Below are positions 11,551 to 24,372 of a DNA stretch of 64,000 nucleotides, in pieces (the stretch's first letter is position 1; every line of letters begins with the position of its first letter). The notes under the pieces are model-generated. The model did not search any database, had not been told where the DNA came from, and was given only the letters and a program-made list of their open reading frames with translations. This stretch comes from Okapia johnstoni. Its lineage: Eukaryota > Chordata > Mammalia > Artiodactyla > Giraffidae. Location of the stretch: the NCBI GenBank assembly GCA_024291935.2, contig CM044321.1, positions 61,684,985-61,748,984 on the forward strand, read 5' to 3'. The position numbers were made by a program, and so were the translations under genes.

Positions 11551-12522
11551 CTCTTAAATAGGAGGGTTAGAAAAATGTTGCTTTCAATCACATGTAATTT
11601 ACCAGAAAGCGGTCACATAGAAATTACAAAATCTCCAAGTTGCACTGTTTGAAACAACTTTAATTTTTCTACCAGTGATTGCCTAGGACTGTAGAAAAAG
11701 CAAAGATGACAGGTCACAAGTGGCTGAAAGTAGCTTCTGATTTTTCACCTTGAGCTAAAGAGCAGGTGCTCTGGTGCCCCTCACTGTGTATGTCTTTGGT
11801 GTTTTCTGCCCCATGAACTGGAAAAGAAGATGAAATGAAAATCAAGGAGCCATTTTGGAAAATATTCTAAGAGAATCTAAAGTATGTTCTCTTCCACAGG
11901 GTGTTTTCAGTGAAAACATAGTCTTATTGTGATTTGTGAAACTATCTTTGATAGCTCAGAAGTGGTCTTGTTTCTATATTATGCTTTAGTGTTAGAAGGA
12001 GATGTGCTTTTCTTGGCTAAACCTCTGATGATGAAGAATCCATTTCTTATCTCTATGTTTTGATGTCCTCTTTATGGATGGAGTTCTTGGTGTGCTGGAA
12101 CTCACATCCTGGTTCTCCCTCACAGGCACTCAGGGAAGGGGGGATCTATCTGTAGGGTTCCCAGGAGCCCATTCCTTCTCTTTGGTAACAGGCAACTGCA
12201 CAGTTGTTCCCTGTGGAGAGCCAATCATAGAGAAATGGTGACTTGAAATCTCTCTTCCACCCCATCCCTACTTCTCCATTTATACACAGCGTTCCTCAAT
12301 ACACATGTGAATATGGGAGGTCAGGTCAGAGTTCGGACTATGAACACTTTGGGATTTGGGCATCAATAGATGGTAGAGGTTAGGAGAACTGGATCAGATT
12401 GGCCTGAAAGTAAGTCCCTGGATCTACCAGTATTACTGGTAGATGAGCAGGAACCTGCTTCTCTAAGCTTCAATTTCCTCTTCTGCTAACTAAAGGCTAT
12501 TATCTATTAGATAACTATTACA

Positions 12523-12730
12523 TGGGCTTCCCTGGCTTAGCGGTAAAGAATCTGCCTGCAACACAGGAGACACAGGTTCAACCCTTGGATCAGAAATATC
12601 CCCTGAAAAAGAACCCACTCCAGTATTCTTGCCTAGGAAATCCCATGGACAGAGGAGCCTGGCAGGCTATAGTCCATGGAGTTGAGAAACAGTTGGACAC
12701 AACTTAGCGACTGAACAACAATAACAACAA
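12523..12730 (+). mobile_element. Bov-tA SINE
   Basis: Full copy with a 12-bp loss around CCCCTGAAAAAGAACCCACT and a tail of GACTGAACAACAATAACAAC. Confidence 0.9.
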
Positions 12731-13845
12731 AATGGCTTGCAAAAGCCTAACTGAGTCTATTTCTTCTAGAATACTTCAGTAGTTTTCCCCTCATTGAGCG
12801 TTCAGAGTCCAAAGAGTTATAATACTGACCTTTGCCCTTGTTCTCTCCCCCCTACTGGATTTATTTTGTTGTTACATTGTGTAAAGGGCTGGTTATCAAG
12901 GGCCGAAAATGGATGAATATCGTGGACATAAATAGCACATGAAGACTTAGAGATGGAAAGTGCCAACCTTTTCCAAAGAAAGGTCTAGATAACAGGCTAC
13001 AAAACTGTGCAGCTTTCATGAGAAAAGTAGAGAAAACAATTTCCCTCGGTGCTTGCCACAGAAAGGAAGAAAAAGGACCTGGAGGACGGACAAAAATATT
13101 TAAAAAACATAAAAGATGAATTGATGGGAAAGACTTGCGTGACCACTGCAGGGGCAATAGGTGGAAAAAGTCAGGCTGTTTAAAAAAATAATAATAAACC
13201 ATGGAAAAGAATGGAGCAAATAGTCAAGGGAAAAAAGTGAGATCACATAAAAACTTTCAAGAGTGTCCTGAAAAAAAATAAGACTTAATGTGTTGAACAT
13301 GAGGATTCTATTCGTACCACCTGTGGAGAGTAATTGGCATTGGCTGACTGGAGGGGTTTGTTTTGCCTTCTTGGCAGGAGCCGGATTGTTATGTTAATAT
13401 TCCATTGGTTAAGTGTGAAGTATTGACTTTGAATAGAAAAGGGTTTGCAGAAGGGAAAATTCCCAGCCTGGGTTTTTCACTTTGACCAAAGAACTCTTCA
13501 GGAACTTCAGACTCCCCACTCAGATTCTGAAAAAGAATTAGTATCATGACAGGCATCTCCAGCATGGTGCGAAAATGAATAGCATTTCCACTAGGACCTT
13601 CTCCCCACGGTGGTTTACAGGCCGAGTATCTCCTAAGATTTAGACCCAGGAACCCATCTGGGACCAAGGGCAGATCCCTTGGATCATACAGCATCACAGC
13701 ACAGCTCCCAGCGTACACCTTTCTGCATTTACCTGGACTCTCCCTTCTCCATTAATACTGGCTTCTCCTTAGAGGTCTCTGTGCTGACTTGGCTCTTCAT
13801 ATTTTTTAATTATCTTGAACAGGGTGAGGCCAGAACCGTAGAGTT

Positions 13846-14245
13846 GTTGTTCAGTCACTAAGTCATGTCCAACTCTTTGCAACCCCATGGACTGCAGCAT
13901 ACCAGGCTTCCTTGTCCTTCACTGTCTCCCGGAGTTTGCTCAAATTCATGTCCATTGAGTCAGTGATGCTATCTAACCATCTCATCCTCTGTTGCCACCT
14001 TCTCCTCCTGCCTTCTGTCTTTCCCAGCGTCAGGGTCTTTTCCAATGAGTTGGCTCTTCCCATCAGGTTGCCAAAGTATTGGAGCTTTGGCTTCAGCATC
14101 AGTCCTTCCAATGAGTAATCAGGGTTAATTTCCTTTAGGATTGACTGGTTTGATATCCTTGTTGTCCAAGGGACTGTCAAGAGTCTTCTCCAACACCACA
14201 GTTTGAAAGCATTAATTCTTCGGAGCTCAGCCTTCTTTACGGGTA
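13846..14245 (-). mobile_element. BovB (RTE) LINE 3' fragment
   Basis: Reverse-strand 3' end of BovB: TTGTTCAGTCACTAAGTCAT at the element's terminus and CCAAAGTATTGGAGCTTTGG inside. BovB is the ruminant RTE retrotransposon known to have entered by horizontal transfer. Confidence 0.9.
13863..14180 (-). pseudogene. BovB reverse-transcriptase ORF, C-terminal fragment
   Basis: Within the BovB copy a 105-codon frame stays open on the minus strand. It carries motifs seen in every BovB C-terminus of this window: SLEGLMLK near residue 25, [28 protein letters not shown] and AAVHGVAKS at the end. The reverse-transcriptase catalytic domain is absent, so the fragment is not functional. Confidence 0.75.
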
Positions 14246-15316
14246 CTCAAGTTAAAATGGCCTACTAATTAATGCATGATTCAAATGTGTCTGTGTGTGT
14301 TTTTAATTTAAGAACTATTGAGTCATTTGTTTGGATTTTTTTTTTTCCTTTTTAGGAAGCAGTGTCTCTCTGAATTCCCAGGACCACCTACAGAATGACT
14401 TTTGTCAAGGTCTATGATATCCTGATGTCTAATTCCAGCTAGGTGCTGGTGAAATCTAAAGTTTGAACTAATTTACCCTAATTTGTGATTGACTCATGAC
14501 CCCTTAAAAGTTGCACAGTCTTTAGGACTGCAAAAATAGATTTCTTCTTAATTGCAAATGAGCCTATAGCGGCAAATGACCTCACACCTCCTCCACCCAC
14601 CCACCTCTGTTACCACCTTCCTCAGATTGATGCCTCAGTTCACAGTATCTTTCCTTCTTTCCATTCCTCCTTGCACAGATTTTCAAAAAGTGTGACTTTT
14701 TTTCTGTCACGGCAGTGAAACAAGAATTTGGTTGAAATACCACATAATTAAGCCCCATGAGGTAACCACAAGGTTTATAAATCTAATAAAGAAGATCCAT
14801 GTAAATAATATAAAAGTTTGTGAGCCAGAGATTTTAATTGAACCATTTACTCCCCAGGAGCAATTAGTCAGCCGGAGCTATAAAAACTCATTAGATCACT
14901 AAGATTTCATTTGGGCAACCACTTTACATTCCAGAATATTTTCTGGGCCTCATTTCAGCGTACAGTATCGTATCGAAGTAGTATCTAATTCAGGGATTTT
15001 CAAACTATGTTTCCATCAAACATTGATATCCACAACATGGTCTAAGATTTAACACTGCTAAAAACTGAAAAATGGCAGATTTCTTCCATAAAAAGGATGT
15101 TCTTACTTTTGTGTAATTGTCTCTAACTTTACCATGTCAGTACTTCAGTATAGATGATAAAATTCTAGTTGACTCCAATGTAAGGGCCCTTAGTTAACAT
15201 TTGAAGTGTCCTCTTCGGAAATCCACACTCAAGAAGTTCATTAGCAGATGTTTCCTAAGAGAGACCACACCACAGAGGTAATTAATACAAAGCCTTTTAA
15301 TATCACTGTACTTACC

Positions 15317-15496
15317 CCAAGGAAATGACAATCCACTCCAGTATTCTTGCCTGGGAAATTCCATAAACAGAGGAACCTGGCAGGTCGCAAGGAGTCAGAC
15401 ATGACTGAGTGTGCGTACACCCTACTTACCTGGTGGGCTGCGGTCTATGGGATCGCACAGAGTTGGACACGACTGAAGCGACTTAGCAGCAGCAGG
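15317..15496 (+). mobile_element. Bov-A2-like SINE, internally deleted
   Basis: First BovA unit (CCACTCCAGTATTCTTGCCT to CAGACATGACTGAGTG) runs into a second-unit remnant (CTGGTGGGCTGCGGTCTATG to GACTTAGCAGCAGCAGG). Most of the second unit's 5' half is missing. Confidence 0.8.
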
Positions 15497-15923
15497 TTTT
15501 TCCAGTAGTCATGTATGGATGTGAGAGTTGGACTGTAAAGAAAGCTGAGCACCAAAGAATTAATGTTGTTGGAGAAGACTCTTGGGAATCCCTTGGACTG
15601 CAAGGAGGTCAAACCAGTCAATCGTAAAGAAAATCAGTCCTGAATATTCATTGGAAGGACTGATGCTGAAAAAGCTCCAATACTTTGGCCACCTGATGCA
15701 GAGAACTGACTCACTGGAAAAAAAAAAAAAAACCCTGATGCTGGGAAAGAATGGAGGCAGGAGAAGGAGATGACAGAGGATGAGATGGTTGGATGGCATC
15801 ACCTACTCGATGGACATGAGTTTGAGCAAACTCCAGAAGATGGTGAGAAGCACAGGGAAGCCTGATGTGCCGTAGTCCATGGGGTCGCAAAGTATCGGAC
15901 ATGACTGAGCAACTGAACTGGAG
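15497..15923 (+). mobile_element. BovB (RTE) LINE 3' fragment
   Basis: Sense BovB 3' end from TTTTTCCAGTAGTCATGTAT to CATGACTGAGCAACTGAACT. Two changes stand out: a short deletion near 15565 (AATTAATGTTGTTGGAGAAG, lacking the usual dozen-plus bases) and an A-run expansion at about 15717-15732 within the CTGGAAAA...CTGATGCTGG motif. The coding frame is broken. Confidence 0.9.
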
Positions 15924-16232
15924 TTATTTGGGACTTCAGAGGGAAGGAAGGCAATTGACATGGAGATGGAAAAGCAAATGTTTGGTAAATAAATGTTTCC
16001 TGGGCCAGACAGAAACAGTGGGACATAGAGTGGACTCTGATCTTTAGAGTCTAGAGTTTCCCCACCACACCTGCCCATATTACTTGCAGATAACTCTGGT
16101 GATGTCTCCGCTCCTAAAAAGGCCCTCTATCTATACTTGTTTAGGCACTTAAAGAGAAGGTCAAACTTTCTTCCTGAATCTTTGGAGCCTTGATTGTTTT
16201 CAGCTCAAAATAAATCTGTGATTATGAAAATG

Positions 16233-16764
16233 GTCTCTATTTTACACTGTCCAATATGGTAGCCACTAGCACGAAGTGGCTAGTAGGCACTTGGAATGTG
16301 GCAAGGGCAATTGAAGAATTGAATTTTATTTTTATTTAATTTAATTTTTTTTTATTTAAAATTTTATTTTTTTATTTTTGGCTGTGCTGGATAGTTCTTG
16401 CTGCATGGGCTTTTCTCTAGTTAACAAGAGTGGGGGTTACTCTCTAGTTGTGGTGAATGGGCTTCTCATTGCAATGGCTCCTCTTGTTTCAGAGCATGGG
16501 CTCTAGGACATGCAGGCTTCAGTAGTTTCAGCATGTGGACTCAGTAGTTGTGGGCTTAGTTGCATGCCACCCCCTGGCGTGTGGAATCTTCCTGGACCAG
16601 GGATGGAACCTGTGTCCCCTGTACTGGCAGGCAGATTCTTAACCACTGGCCCATCAGGGAAGTCCAATTTTTATTTAATTTTAATTAACTTAAATTTAAA
16701 CTTAGCTAGTTACAAGTAGCTCATGGCTACAGGATGGGGCAGTACAGGTCTAGCACTCTTGACC
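16233..16764 (+). mobile_element. hAT-Charlie MITE (MER58/MER5-like), split by a SINE
   Basis: The left end CTGTCCAATATGGTAGCCAC and right end GTAGCTCATGGCTACAGGAT are inverted complements of the type seen in small hAT-Charlie elements. Between them lie the characteristic AAGTGGCTAGTAGGCACTTG and AT-rich core, interrupted by the SINE at 16355-16664. The exact family name is from memory. Confidence 0.6.
16355..16664 (-). mobile_element. CHR-type SINE, long form, inside a hAT element
   Basis: Reverse-strand CHR SINE from an AT-rich tail (TTATTTTTTTATTTTTGGCT) to ATTCTTAACCACTGGCCCAT/CAGGGAAGTCC. The AT-rich TTTTTATTTAATTT of the host element appears on both sides, consistent with a target duplication. 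Confidence 0.8.
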
Positions 16765-18539
16765 CCCGTGCCCTCTCCCATTCCATTTAGTGGAAGGTAC
16801 TGTCTGATTTGATAAGAGATGTCCCTGATCCTGCTATCTGAATATTTGTTGTATTTACTATGTGTTGGAGGTACTTGTTAGAGTGACTTTCTGATGGAAT
16901 TGGAGGCAGGGTTTCACTGCATTTAGAGAATTGGTGATCTGATTGTTCTTTGTCCCAGCCTGCTAATAAACAATTGTTGTAGAGTTGGCTGAATTTGACC
17001 TGAGACTTGTTTTTACCTTAATGGACAATGGTATCGAGGTATCTGGAGGCCAGATATCTCCCTACAGAACCTAGTCATTGCAACGACTACTTAGCCTAGT
17101 GAGTTTGCAGCTTGCACTTTTTTCCAGAAATGTTTCCCAAATCTTCAGACTCTGCAGTATCTTTACTGTCAGCAAACATTAGCAGATAACAAAACAAAGG
17201 CTCCATAAATATTCAGAGTAAAATTCAGGTAAGCTAGTTGCCCTCCACAGAATACTTTTTTAATGTAAGCATATGCTCATGGTATTTTATTTTTAAAAAA
17301 TTCTTACACATAACACAGATTTCTTATGTATAAAATTGTTTCTAATTTATATGGTTGAATCTACATTTTATAGTTTTACAAAGACAACCCAATATTCTAC
17401 AAAAGAACCCTGACTGCCATGTGTTGTACTATTTAGGGAATGATAGTCCTTTTGCTCCATATATAGGCACTGAAAAGTTTCCCTCGATTTAGTCTCCCAA
17501 ATTATGGGATCGTTATATTGTATGAAAGCGGCTTGTTTCATGAACACATGACACATAGTTTCCTGCTATACTGAAAGAACATTAGCAAATTAGACTGTTT
17601 ATTTGTTTGCCTATCAGATAAAGGGAACACTCATCATTTAAATGTTATTGTTCTTTGCTTTTCTTACTCTTGAACATTTTCTATCCAACTGTATTTCTGC
17701 ATGTGTCATCATTTAAAAATTACTCACCAGATCTCAGAAAGTGACAGTACTTATTAAGAACTGACTCTCATGGAAATGATGCCACATTATTTATTCAACA
17801 TTCGGGGAATTCAGTATACACAAGCTTGGGCATCCTCATTAATTCTCTCTTTACCTGATGGCAGATAACGCTAGCTTGGAGTTGTCTTCAGAATACTGTA
17901 AAATTTATCCTAAGGCAAAAAGCCTAAGGAAACCGGTCACTGAGGCATTTGCTTAGTCAGCAAACCTTGTATTATTGCTTGCTGAATTATTCTTCAGCCT
18001 CAGCACCATTCATATCTATACCGTTGCATACAGGTCCTGGAGTGTGTGATTTGCAGCTGCAGTGATTCTTTGCAGGCATTCCCTAGGACCACAGCCCTTC
18101 TACAATAGATGCTCGTCTGACTGTGGTCCAAAGGCCGGGTCAGAGGGAGGGGCAGCAGGGCGGGAAATGTGTATCCGTTTCTGGGGGCTATCTCTGCAGA
18201 GAGCTTGGCATGGAGTTTGTGGGAGGGGGGTAGAAAGCAGCTCCTCCTTAGATGTTTGTGAGGAAACAGATGGTCTGTCTGGTTACAACTGTCCAAGTCA
18301 CCTACCAAGGGTAGAGGAGAAGCAGAAGGGAGACAGGAAGAGACTCAATCCAGAAGTACTGAAGGTCTCCTTGAGATGCCTTGGGGGGCCCTGGCATTCT
18401 GGCTATGCATTAGCACATTAACTGTTTTCTTATTTAGGAGCCTCCCTCATTTAGTTCCTTTTTATCCACAGTCCTGCAGACAGTCAGACTATGTGTGCAT
18501 TGGCGCCAGTGGCTCAGCACACTTATGGACTTACAGGTG

Positions 18540-18741
18540 GTGTTTATTTATTTCTTTGGCTGCATCAGGTCTCAGTTGTAGCACAGGGGAATGTTCATTG
18601 TGGCACACAGACTCTCTAGTTGCAGCACACAGGCTTTGTTTCTCCACGGCATATGGGATTTTAGTTCCCCAACCAGGGATCAAACCCACATCCCCAGCAT
18701 TGCAAGGCAGATTCTTAACCACTGGACCACCAAGGAAATCC
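18540..18741 (-). mobile_element. CHR-type SINE
   Basis: Reverse-strand copy from TTTATTTCTTTGGCTGCATC to ACCACTGGACCACCAAGGAA. GnTGTTTAT occurs on both sides as a likely target duplication. Confidence 0.8.
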
Positions 18742-18820
18742 CACAAGTGATGTTTATACTCGTTGACTGACATGACAAAATGATATTTTCAGGTTAGCCC
18801 TCTGTTTCAATTGGCCAGTG

Positions 18821-19025
18821 CTTGCCTGGTAGCTCAGACTGTAACGCGTTTACAATGTGGGAGACCCGGGTTCAATCCCTGGGTGAGGAAGGTCTCCTGG
18901 AGAAGGAAATGGCAACCCACTCCAGTGTTCTTGCCTGGAAAATCCCATGGACAAGGGAGCCTAGGAGGCTACAGTCCATGGGGTTGCAAAGAGTTGGACA
19001 TGACTGAGCGACTTCACTTTCACTT
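18821..19025 (+). mobile_element. Bov-tA SINE
   Basis: Full copy ending in GACTGAGCGACTTCACTTTC. Its right end is 835 bp upstream of the penultimate LHFPL6 exon. Confidence 0.9.
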
Positions 19026-19700
19026 TCTTTCACTCGGTCTCATTCAGTTTCTCTTAAGACCATATTAGGCTTTGATGCAACACCAAAGACTCACTAATCA
19101 GTGACTCTGAATGAGTCGCTAAAGACTGGCTCAGAGTAAGCTGCCATGATCACCTGACTTATATGAAAATAAATCCATCACTTGCTTCAGTTTAATTAGC
19201 AAACCTTTTGGTCTTCGCTGCAAGAAGCACTGAGATCCCAATCAGCGGCCGTCTTCTTGAGTATTTCCAGGACAGGTGGACACTTGATGATTCTCACCTT
19301 CTCAAGAAAACACGAGAGCCGTAGCCCAGTTCACAAATTCAATCAATGTGCCTAAGTGGTGCATGAAAATCTTTATGCTCTCTCTGCCCTGGGTAAAATT
19401 TGATGATGCTGAAACATTCTTAAATTGGGGGGGAAAAAAAATCTGATGAATTATGAAGCATAACCGATGAGGTCTTTTGCTGGCACTCAAATTACTTGTT
19501 TACAGGGATTGACGGTGGAATTGGGCTGGCTTTTTATAAGGGTGGTTAAAAAGGGCTTCTGGACTGTAGTTCCTAAACAGGATTTGCGAGGCTTTTAATG
19601 CTTTAAAAGGCGAAGTTGGAACCAGACTGAGCTGTCTATCAGGGTTGTTCTTTTTCTTCCCTCTCTTTTTAAGCAGACTTGAAGTTGTTCTTGGAGTTAA

Positions 19701-20015
<315 letters not shown>

Positions 20016-20145
20016 TAGAAACAAAAGGTGGAAAAGGGACGGGAAAGAAAAACACATCCCAGGATTGGAGCCAGCAGACGTGTGTATAACGCAATACACA
20101 TACATTCACTCCTCCTGTTGTTTAGTGAAGAGCTGTTTATCACGT

Positions 20146-20351
20146 GGGCTTCCCTGGTGGCTTAGATGGTAAAGAATCTGGCTGCAATACAGGAGACCCA
20201 GGTTTGATCCCTATGTCGGGAAGACCCCCTGAAGAAGGGAATGGCAACCCACTCCAGTATTCTTGCCTAGAGAATTCCATGGACAGAGGAGCCTGGCAGG
20301 CTACAGTCCAAGGGGTTGCAAAAAGTCAGACATGACTGAGCGACTAACAGT
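20146..20351 (+). mobile_element. Bov-tA SINE near exon
   Basis: Full-length sense copy only 187 bp downstream of the exon's donor site. GGCTTCCCTGGTGGCTTAGA through CATGACTGAGCGACTAACAG. It is the repeat closest to either coding exon. Confidence 0.92.
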
Positions 20352-20429
20352 TACTTATAATGTACTATGGGAAGGTCTGCACAATGGGAAGACCTGTAGA
20401 TACAAAGAAAGGAAATGGTCCATGCTCTG

Positions 20430-20770
20430 CTGAGTTTATATTCATTGATTAATTCGTTCAAAATCACATATTTATGAGTCATTGCATGCACTAAAAATAA
20501 CTCTGCCTGTGGAATTCACTGTCTGAGAAGACAAAACAAACACAATGATCAAGATAATGACAGTCAAGGCTGAGGATAAAGCAGTTTCACTCTAGGGTAA
20601 TATATACCTTTGTGAAAGAGATGGGAAGGGAGCTGAGTCTTGAACAAAGTGATGCATATGGATTATCTGGTGGCAGACAGAAGCATGATGCAGGCAAGGA
20701 GTCAAGTTAAGCACAGCACAGGGAGGGGGAGGAGAGAGGGGTGAGGAGAGCCCATCCAGGGACCATGGAG
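20430..20770 (+). mobile_element. L2 LINE relic
   Basis: Diverged L2 3' region: GGAATTCACTGTCTGAGAAG, TGAGTCTTGAACAAAGTG and AGCATGATGCAGGCAAGGAG fit the consensus order (animal-like words TGAGCAAAG, GGCAAAGGC). Confidence 0.45.
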
Positions 20771-21564
20771 AACCAAGAATCAGGAAGAGGTCTGGTTAAG
20801 TAGGTCCCCATTCACACCTTGCTGAAGGACTCATGAACTTTGCATGCTGCTTGGTAAAAGAATTTATAAGAAAAAAATTCTGTTGGGTACTGAGAAAAAT
20901 GGACAGATGTTATATCATGTAAAATGTCTGTGAATTTGAAAATGAAGCAGTTTTTGTTTGATTCAATGGATAAAAAACACCTGCTTCCCTCAGAATACTA
21001 CTGGCTCTTTGGGTAGAGGAGATGGTGCCCGAAATACCACTCAATTTGCACGGATAAAAAATAAGAGAATTCCGTCTGCCCATCCTTCCCTCATTGGAGG
21101 CGACACTGCCCTGAGTCTCGATGAGTTTGTGATTGCCATGAATGCAGAGAAGGGAACGATGCAAGCACAAAGTTAACTGCTAGCCTTTTCTTTCTTCTTT
21201 CCCCCAAACGCAAACCGTGTCCAAGGGAGATATTTCAGTACAGTGTTCAGCATCTTTCTTTCTCTAGTATTTGAGGGATTCTTCGCTGTTTCACCTGGGC
21301 CTCAACTTGATAAGAACCTGTTCTTGCTGGTGTCTAGCTGGTGTGTATTGTGTTATTAATTAGCAGATTATAATGCAAAGCAGATCCTGTTTTTGCAATT
21401 TTCGCTACCGTGCCCCAGGATCTTACATCTTTACAGCATTGAGGATTAAAAATCTGAATGTCAAACTTAAAGTGAAAAACAAAACACTTGACTCATTACT
21501 AGTGATAATAATTTCTTATGTTATAAACTCACTAAAGACATTTTAGTGATCTCAAAATTACAGA

Positions 21565-21772
21565 ATGTGTATGACTCAGGGAACTCAAACCGGGGCTCTG
21601 TAACAACCTAGAGGGGTGCGAAAGAGTGGGAGATGGGAAGGAGGTTTAAGAGGGAAGGGACATATGTGCACAAGGGACATATGGCTGATGCATGTTGATT
21701 ATGGCAAAAATGAAACCAATATCATAAAGCAATTATCCTTCAATTAAATATAAATTTTTAAAAATTACAGCA
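21565..21772 (+). mobile_element. L1 3' end (ruminant)
   Basis: CAGGGAACTCAAACCGGGGC, a purine-rich tract (AGTGGGAGATGGGAAGGAGG), CATGTTGATTATGGCAAAAA and AAGCAATTATCCTTCAATTA follow a bovine L1 3' UTR, ending A-rich. Confidence 0.8.
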
Positions 21773-22484
21773 TGGTGTTAATTTTGGTCTTTTTATTTTT
21801 AAATTTCTCTCAGATTGATGATAAGAAAAAAAATCAAAACTAGCATTATCTACAGACAAAATGAGTTCTGGGCCCCTGGAAGAAGTATTTTGGGTTTATC
21901 GAGTTCCATTTCTCCAGGTTACTATTATTTTTGCAGACTCGGTGATCTTTTTTTTCCAAAAGAAAACCTAAAGAGATACTATGGCATAGAGGTGCCATCA
22001 TGCTTATTCCACCTAACTCGCTCTGTTTTCTGCCTTTATGAAAGTATTCCTGTTTCCCGGAACACTGATGAGGGCTAAACTTCAGTGAGTGAGTGAAGTC
22101 ACAGATTATGGAGCACCCGGGGAGGGACCCTAGGGCTGGGTGAGGAGCCACCCCCTGCATGGGGAGCATGAACATACTCTGTAAGGATGGCTCTGATGCC
22201 CAGTTTTAGTGGCTTACAAGCTGCTTGTCACAGCCACACCCTGTCTCTGCTGCTTCTGTGAATCAGAGCTTGTTTCTGCTCCTCGCCATAGACAGCATGT
22301 AGATGCATCTTTCCTCCCAAGGGTTGGGAAATGTTGATGTTTTTAAGGTTCACAGCCTCCTCATTGTGGAATATGGGTCAGTTTCTTGGCATGCCATTAC
22401 TGAACTGTGATTACTCTCTTTTGAGCATGTCCGGAAAGAAATCGTCATTACTTTTGTTCCCACTTTGGCAGATTATTTAAGGAG

Positions 22485-22920
22485 TGCATTCACTCAGTTA
22501 TTCAGCCAAAGAATATTTATCAGGTGCTTCCAATGTGCTAGGCCCTGGGCTGGGTGCTGGGGACATGGCATCAAGAAGGAATTTAAAAAGACAGTATTTA
22601 CTCCCTTCGTGGGTTTCCCCAGTGACTCAGCAGTGAAGAATCAGCCTGCAATGCAAGAAACGTGGGTTCAATCCCTGGGTCGAGAAGATCCCCTGGAGAA
22701 GGAAATGGCAACCCACTCCAGTATTCTTGCCTGGAAAATCCCACAGACAGAGGATCATGGCTGATAAAAGTTCATTGGATCACAAAGAGTCAGATACAAC
22801 TGACCACAATGGCATCTGTAAGTGGAAGATGAGGCTAAGAAGAGAAAAGTCATCTCAGCCTCTATTTTTTGTCAGATTTTGGTGCCCTGTGCTCCTTCCA
22901 TCATGGAGCTTATGGTTATG
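22485..22920 (+). mobile_element. L2 LINE relic split by a SINE
   Basis: CCAATGTGCTAGGCCCTGGG-type text at 22530-22560 and CCATCATGGAGCTTATGGTT at 22897-22917 are consecutive L2 motifs separated by the Bov-tA at 22611-22812. Confidence 0.6.
22611..22812 (+). mobile_element. Bov-tA SINE, diverged
   Basis: GGGTTTCCCCAGTGACTCAG to AGAGTCAGATACAACTGACC, inserted in the L2 relic. The 3' part has lost the usual GGCTACAGTCCATGG. Confidence 0.88.
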
Positions 22921-22925
22921 GATAT

Positions 22926-23139
22926 GCACGTGTGCTCAGTCGCTAAGCCATATCCAACTCTTTGTGACCCCGTGGACTGTAGCCTGCCAGGCTCCTCTGT
23001 CCATGGGATTTCCCAGGCAAGAAAGCTGGAGTGGGTTGCCATTTCCTCTTCTCGGGAATCTTCTCAACCCAAGGATTGAACCTGCATCCCCTGCATTGGC
23101 AGGCAGATTCTTTACCACTGAACCACGTGAGAAGCCCAT
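22926..23139 (-). mobile_element. Bov-tA SINE
   Basis: Reverse-strand copy GTGCTCAGTCGCTAAGCCAT to CACGTGAGAAGCCCA. Together with the opposite-strand copy 114 bp upstream it forms an inverted SINE pair within the LHFPL6 last intron. Confidence 0.9.
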
Positions 23140-23948
23140 GGGCAGAGGGTCAGTAATGGTTTATATCTCTTGCACTGTTTCATTTCTCTTGAAAATTGAT
23201 AAAGACAGTCCTCATGGTTGCCACTTGCACAGCACAAATCTTTTGTGACCTTCTGTCCACAACCATGGGCTCAGCAGTGGTTTAAGCTGTGCAGTTGATA
23301 ACCATGATGAGTTTCTTTTATTAATTTTTAAAAGAAACAAAACAGTACAAGTGATAAGAATAATACATCGTGTAGCACGGCATCTTCATGTAATAAAAGC
23401 CCAGTAGTTGTTAGCTATTATTATTCACATTATTTATACCGGACCATTTTTAATGAATACTTGCTGATAATCTCTGTTCTTTCTTTATATTCCGTAACAG
23501 CAAGTTGGGATTTACACACTAAGCATAAGGGCTTTATCATCAGGTTGTCCAGTTGATTTAATTCATGCCTCAGAGATATTTTCATCCACCAAAGACTTTT
23601 CTAATTATATCCTTATGATCAAAAAGCGTGTTTCAATTAATTTGTCTTGATAATTTGCCAAGTAAATTTGAGTAATTATTGCTTTCATTTTGCTATTTAA
23701 TTTGATTAAGAAGCCATCATGTTTCCTGTTCTTGAAACTATGCTCTCGGCTTCTCAAGAGTAGTACCATCAACTCAGAAAACTTGGAGCCTCGTGATGTC
23801 AGAAAAGATGGCAGTCAGTGTCTTCCAAATTTTCACTCCAGTGAGGAGATCTCTTCTTCTGCAGTCTGAGCAATGACCATCCCACGTCTCTTTGAGCTCT
23901 TTGACTCCTAACTGGTGTTTTCTTTCCTCTCAGATCAAACTGCACTTG

Positions 23949-23965
23949 AAAAAAAAAAAAAAAAC
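23949..23965. repeat. Poly(A) tract
   Basis: A run of about 17 A bases not obviously attached to a SINE body. Confidence 0.8.
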
Positions 23966-24372
23966 ATGGGCATGTGTGGGGAGGTCAGCAGGCCAAAATG
24001 GGAACGAAAATAGAAAATTTCTTTTTTGAGCTGTCTCAAGCTCAGTGTTAGTGGGTACTTGTGAAGCTGAGTGACCCAGTTTTTCTGATGTGCACATAGA
24101 AGCCTCTACTTTTGCACTCAGTAACAGGAGAAGCTGCTGTCGGCTTCGGTGACATTGAATAAGACAAACATCCCTTTGGCCAGAAGTGAGACTACTCCTT
24201 TGATTTATGTGGACTTTTGAGGCTGCAGACAAAGCTGAGCCTCTGCCCAGGGACTGCAGGCATCTGAGTTGTGCATGAGCCATGCTGGCCTGCTGGGTCG
24301 TCCCAGAGAATGACAGGCAGCATCTGTCACTCGGTTCAGGAACAGACCCCTAACACTTGATGCGTTCCTATT

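Noticed and set aside
22727..23248. 173-codon plus-strand frame
   Set aside because: It is a translation of two Bov-tA copies and the L2 relic between them.
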